This document shows, piece after piece, positions 8,056 to 10,213 of a DNA stretch of 10,213 bases; the stretch's first letter is position 1; each line of letters begins with the position of its first letter. Origin of the DNA: Solobacterium sp. (GTDB lineage Bacteria; Bacillota_I; Bacilli_A; Erysipelotrichales; Erysipelotrichaceae); contig JAFWCP010000578.1 in NCBI GenBank assembly GCA_017536845.1, forward strand, positions 1 to 10,213. Direction: 5' to 3'. Below the pieces are notes generated by a model. The model did no database searches. It was not told where the DNA came from and worked only from the letters and a program-made list of their open reading frames with translations. The translations under genes were made by a program, and so were the position numbers.

Positions 8056-8394
8056 TCATGCCTGCATGCCGTGGGCAGGATTACGGAATGCAGGCACGGC
8101 TGGTGTTACATGCCCTTTGCAGAGGATGACCCTTCCGTCATAGAACGACTGCGGAACAGCATGCTGGACACTTTCTTCCGCAATCTCGCGGGGCAGGCGG
8201 TACCGTCTCATGCACAGACGGACGATGGCTTCATGCATGTATTCAAACATGCCGAAGGAGACTTCGACAGGCACAGAGGTTTCCTTTGCCAGATCCAGCA
8301 GAAAGCTTTTGACATAGCTTTTCGCATAGCCCTGCGCAAAACCTTCTGCTCTGACGGCGTCGATGACGTTACAGGAGGTCTCTTTCTGAAACAT
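8056..8394 (-). CDS. Unrecognised 112-residue protein, second gene of a coupled pair
   Basis: I do not recognise this protein. It starts MFQKETSCNVIDAVR. An Ala/Gly/Lys-rich helical piece (AEGFAQGYAKSYVKS) resembles the tails of Rpn-type (PD-(D/E)XK, transposase-like) nucleases. Next comes LLDLAKETSVPVEVSFG and a basic helical stretch with LCMRRYRLPREIAEESV, which could be HTH-like. No nuclease domain is present, so it may be a small independent protein or a surviving fragment. The ATG at 8394 is preferred over the ATG at 8403 because the upstream stop and this start overlap as TAATG, the usual layout for re-initiation, with AAAGG about ten bases upstream. The reading frame is -1 relative to the first gene and meets a stop at 8440-8442, so the two are not one gene broken by a recent single-base change at the junction. 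Its last codons contain a 9-bp inverted repeat. Confidence 0.6.
   Translation of the reverse strand: MFQKETSCNVIDAVRAEGFAQGYAKSYVKSFLLDLAKETSVPVEVSFGMFEYMHEAIVRLCMRRYRLPREIAEESVQHAVPQSFYDGRVILCKGHVTPAVPAFRNPAHGMQA
8059..8096. repeat. 9-bp inverted repeat at the 3' end of the 112-residue gene
   Basis: TGCCTGCAT (8059-8067) and ATGCAGGCA (8088-8096) are perfect complements 20 bases apart. A second pair, GCCGTG (8068-8073) and CACGGC (8095-8100), overlaps it. There is no T run on either side, so it is not a standard terminator; its role is unknown. Confidence 0.45.
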
Positions 8395-8612
8395 TACAGG
8401 CATACCTTTGGCCGGCTGAAACCGGATGGGGAATGATTGTCAATCCAACTGCGTACGGTGTCTTCCTGCAGATGCAGGTACATGGCGACGCGGCGGGCCG
8501 TCCAGCCATTCTGATGCAGCTTTTCAGCAATTTCTTTCTCCTCTTTGAGAGGGGCGTCGGGAATATTTCTGATGATATTCACCGGGATGTCTGGCAGTGA
8601 GTGTCTTAACAT
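8394..8612 (-). CDS. Small HTH-like protein, first gene of a coupled pair
   Basis: This is a 72-residue protein with a probable homeodomain-like or transposase-type helix-turn-helix at about 25-60: IAEKLHQNGWTARRVAMYLH followed by LQEDTVRSWI fits the usual pattern of a first helix, a turn and a recognition helix. The first 20 residues are Pro/Ile-rich and unassigned. The ATG at 8612 has an excellent ribosome site, AGAAGGAGG, seven bases upstream, and a good promoter lies just before that, so this is unlikely to be a chance frame. It could be a DNA-binding regulator of the pair or of the divergent genes, or a remnant of a larger transposase-like gene. The sequence alone does not decide, and no catalytic domain is seen. 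Confidence 0.65.
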   Translation of the reverse strand: MLRHSLPDIPVNIIRNIPDAPLKEEKEIAEKLHQNGWTARRVAMYLHLQEDTVRSWIDNHSPSGFSRPKVCL

Positions 8613-8639
8613 GATATTCCTCCTTCTGAATTCACCTTC

Positions 8640-8667
8640 ATTATCACACCGGCAGAAAGATGTTCAA
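8640..8667 (-). promoter_or_regulatory. Minus-strand promoter of the HTH pair
   Basis: Read on the minus strand, TTGAAC (8667-8662) and GATAAT (8645-8640) are 16 bases apart, and TG one base before the -10 gives an extended -10. The predicted start of transcription leaves a leader of about 20 bases to the ATG at 8612, with the ribosome site inside it. Confidence 0.65.
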
Positions 8668-8693
8668 GATCATTGTGGATGATATGGTATGAT
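8664..8693 (+). promoter_or_regulatory. Plus-strand divergent promoter for the small-protein/alkD unit
   Basis: TATGAT (8688-8693) preceded by TGG makes an extended -10. The best -35, TTCAAG (8664-8669, spacer 18), is weak. It overlaps the -35 of the minus-strand promoter, so polymerases at the two would compete. The predicted leader to the GTG at 8716 is only about 16 bases. Confidence 0.5.
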
Positions 8694-8702
8694 AGCCTGC
8701 AT

Positions 8703-8710
8703 AAGAAGGA
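8703..8710 (+). promoter_or_regulatory. Ribosome site that selects the GTG start at 8716
   Basis: AAGAAGGA is complementary to the 16S 3' end and five bases from GTG. The ATG at 8689 in the same frame has no such site. Confidence 0.55.
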
Positions 8711-8715
8711 TTTAC

Positions 8716-8988
8716 GTGAAGGAACAACGAAAAGCGCAGGGGAAAATCGAGTGGTCTGTGAATCACCAGCTCACGAAAAGAGGATATCTTACGGCAGAAA
8801 ATGAGCAGAACCGGCGGGCCGGGCGGATTCCGTATCGGGAAAGGGCCATCCACTCGTCAGCGATGGCCAGCGGCTGCCATCCCGGCTTTACGGTCTGTAA
8901 GCACAAGTCCATTCACCTGCGCTTTTCCAAAAGCACCGATGCCGCTGTGGAAAAAGCATACAGCACACATTATGTCAATATGGCATGA
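8716..8988 (+). CDS. Hypothetical 90-residue Cys/His-containing protein
   Basis: I do not recognise this protein. The N-terminal half is basic and polar (KEQRKAQGKIEW, NRRAGRIPYRER). The second half has a compact Cys/His group: Cys54, His55, Cys61, His63 and His67 (SGCHPGFTVCKHKSIH), which could bind a metal. There is no signal peptide or membrane segment. The frame is open from an ATG at 8689, but that codon lies inside the predicted -10. The GTG at 8716 is preferred because AAGAAGGA (8703-8710) sits five bases before it. Codon use resembles that of the neighbouring genes, which argues for a real gene. Its TGA is 16 bases before the alkD-like start, so the two are probably co-transcribed. 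It could still be a chance frame in a long leader. Confidence 0.5.
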   Translation: MKEQRKAQGKIEWSVNHQLTKRGYLTAENEQNRRAGRIPYRERAIHSSAMASGCHPGFTVCKHKSIHLRFSKSTDAAVEKAYSTHYVNMA

Positions 8989-9004
8989 AAGGAAGCAAAA
9001 ACCA

Positions 9005-9688
9005 ATGGATAAGATTCTGAACCGTCTGCATGAAATGCAGGATACTGAATACCGCGATTTCCAGTGTGCCCTGATTCCGGAAAGGGATAAAAAGGAATTC
9101 ATCGGCATCCGGACACCGCAGCTGCGCTTATATGCAAAAGAACTGATGAAGACTGACAGAGAACGCGCCGAAGCTTTTCTGAATGAGCTTCCGCATGCAT
9201 ACTTTGATGAAGACCAGCTGCATGCCTTCCTGATCTGCCGGATGAAGGATTTTGAACAGTGCGTCAGGGAAACAGAACATTTTCTGCCGTATGTGGACAA
9301 CTGGGCCACCTGCGACCAGCTGACCCCGGCTGTCTTTGCAAAAAACAAGGCGGCGCTGCTGCCGTATATCGAACGATGGCTGGCCGATGCCCATCCGTAT
9401 ACGGTGCGCTTTGGGGCGGGGATGCTGATGAGGCATTATCTGGATGATGATTTTGATGAAAGGTATCCGGCTTTGGTCTCAGCAATCAGAAGGGATGAGT
9501 ATTATGTGAACATGATGGTCGCCTGGTACTTTGCCACTGCCCTTGCCAAACAGTACGATGCCGTCATCGGCTATCTGGAACAGGAAAAGCTGCCGCTGTG
9601 GACGCATAACAAGACGATCCGGAAGGCCATTGAAAGCAGACGGATAGACGACGAGAAAAAGCAGTATTTACGCTCTTTGAAGCGCTGA
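9005..9688 (+). CDS. AlkD-like DNA alkylation repair protein (HEAT-repeat glycosylase)
   Basis: This is a 227-residue, all-helical protein of the DNA alkylation repair family. These enzymes hold damaged duplex DNA against a HEAT-like solenoid and release cationic N3- or N7-alkylated purines. The family signature KKEFIGIRTPQLRLYAKEL is at 29-47. Trp100 and Asp104 (NWATCD), Arg135 (YTVRFG) and Trp174 (VAWYFAT) match the order and spacing of the active-site Trp109, Asp113, Arg148 and Trp187 of Bacillus cereus AlkD, as I recall them. Activity is therefore plausible. The frame is open back to 8801, but that extension is low-quality and overlaps the small upstream gene. The ATG at 9005 begins the conserved MDKIL and has AAAGGA at 8988-8993. 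The gene is probably driven from the promoter before 8716 and ends just before a hairpin shared with ppa. Confidence 0.9.
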   Translation: MDKILNRLHEMQDTEYRDFQCALIPERDKKEFIGIRTPQLRLYAKELMKTDRERAEAFLNELPHAYFDEDQLHAFLICRMKDFEQCVRETEHFLPYVDNWATCDQLTPAVFAKNKAALLPYIERWLADAHPYTVRFGAGMLMRHYLDDDFDERYPALVSAIRRDEYYVNMMVAWYFATALAKQYDAVIGYLEQEKLPLWTHNKTIRKAIESRRIDDEKKQYLRSLKR

Positions 9689-9697
9689 AAGAGTAAA

Positions 9698-9723
9698 ACG
9701 GGAGGATCCTGAGGTCCTCCCGT
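9698..9723. terminator. Bidirectional hairpin between alkD-like gene and ppa
   Basis: ACGGGAGGA (9698-9706) and TCCTCCCGT (9715-9723) form a perfect 9-bp stem with an 8-base loop. On the minus strand it runs into TTTT, favouring termination of ppa. On the plus strand the tail CTGTCTTACTTT is looser, but it probably also ends the repair gene. Confidence 0.8.
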
Positions 9724-9728
9724 CTGTC

Positions 9729-10213
9729 TTACTTTCCCTGTGCCTTCTGCCAGGCCAGCCGGCATTCTTCGATGATCTTCATGGCTTCCTTCTTGCCGTG
9801 ATAGCCGCCGGTTTCCACCTTGATGCCCTGCAGCACCTTGTAATTCTGGAAGAAGTTTTCGATTTCCTCCAGTTCAAACTGCGGCAGGTCTTTCAGTTCC
9901 TGGACGTTGTCATACCGCGGGTCGCAGGCAACGACGGAGATCAGCTTGTAGTCCAGCTGGCCGTCATCCACCATGGACAGATACCCCAGCACCCGGGCCG
10001 GCACAAGGCAGCCGGGGAAGGTGGGGTCTTTGGTAATGACAAGGATGTCCAGCGGGTCGCCGTCCGGTGCCAGGGTATTCTCCACGATGCCGTATTCGGT
10101 CGGATAGATCATGGCGGAATACAGCACCCGGTCCAGCCGGATCCTTCCGGTGGTATGGTCCACCTCATACTTATTGCGGGAATTCAGCGGGATTTCAATC
10201 AGCGCTTCAAGGA
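9729..10213 (-). CDS. ppa: Family I inorganic pyrophosphatase, N-terminus outside window
   Basis: This soluble enzyme splits pyrophosphate to two phosphates with Mg2+, pulling biosynthetic reactions forward. The 160 visible residues begin LEALIEIPLNSRNKYEVDHT, close to the usual family start, so perhaps ten or so residues are missing beyond 10213. The frame runs through the GTG at 10163, which is an internal Val. Counting from the first visible residue, the active-site set is complete against E. coli PPase: Glu6, Lys14, Glu16, Arg28, Tyr36 and Tyr40 (YPTEYG), the DGDPLD motif with Asp50/52/55, Asp82, Asp83, Asp87 and Lys89 (VDDGQLDYK), and Tyr124-Lys125. The C-terminus is normal. The promoter is out of view. 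The gene converges on the alkD-like gene with 40 bases and a shared hairpin between them. Confidence 0.96.
   Translation of the reverse strand, partial: LEALIEIPLNSRNKYEVDHTTGRIRLDRVLYSAMIYPTEYGIVENTLAPDGDPLDILVITKDPTFPGCLVPARVLGYLSMVDDGQLDYKLISVVACDPRYDNVQELKDLPQFELEEIENFFQNYKVLQGIKVETGGYHGKKEAMKIIEECRLAWQKAQGK

Noticed and set aside
8394..8403. Programmed -1 frameshift fusing the two small minus-strand genes
   Set aside because: The second frame is -1 to the first, but no slippery heptamer was noticed near the overlap and TAATG re-initiation explains the layout more simply.
8801..9004. N-terminal extension of the AlkD-like protein
   Set aside because: It overlaps the 90-residue gene in another frame, has a Pro/Arg/Trp-rich translation, and the conserved family start MDKIL has its own ribosome site.
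10161..10163. GTG as the start of the pyrophosphatase
   Set aside because: The conserved IEIPLNSRNKYEVDH segment reads straight through it, so it is the internal Val.

Overview
The window looks like the chromosome of a Gram-positive, probably gut- or mouth-associated member of the Bacillota. The evidence is the LPxTG sorting signal with a basic tail on a giant wall-anchored protein, the strong purine-rich Shine-Dalgarno sites, and the style of the housekeeping proteins. Erysipelotrichales is my best guess from protein style; this is inference and no marker gene proves it. Most of the DNA is of middling G+C. The surface protein is uneven in composition along its length.

Positions 1-4951 hold the 3' part (5' end outside the window) of a very large cell-wall-anchored adhesin or pilin-like protein. 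It has beta-rich modules, two possible lectin-like stretches, several Cna-B/SpaA-type domains and a C-terminal LPYTG sorting signal. The gene carries an uninterrupted run of eight G in frame, a candidate slippage site. A hairpin terminator closes it. Positions 5014-7216 are a two-gene unit: a stand-alone SagB/ThcOx-type nitroreductase-fold oxidoreductase and a MATE-family exporter. Next comes a separately promoted RpiB/LacA/LacB-family sugar-phosphate isomerase of the long (211-residue) type, ending in a clear terminator at 8000-8039.

Positions 8056-8612 (minus strand) hold two small unrecognised genes with a good promoter, a strong ribosome site and a TAATG stop/start overlap: an HTH-like 72-residue protein followed by a 112-residue protein. 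Diverging from them on the plus strand are a 90-residue Cys/His-containing small protein with a GTG start and an AlkD-like DNA alkylation repair protein. The two divergent promoters appear to share their -35 region. At the right edge the minus-strand inorganic pyrophosphatase gene ppa runs out of the window, and a hairpin separates it from the convergent repair gene.

The part least explained by known families is the divergent cluster at 8056-9004 (HTH pair, shared promoter region, Cys/His small protein). The most testable mechanism is on/off switching of the adhesin through its G8 tract. No RNA gene, CRISPR array, insertion sequence or attachment site was seen.
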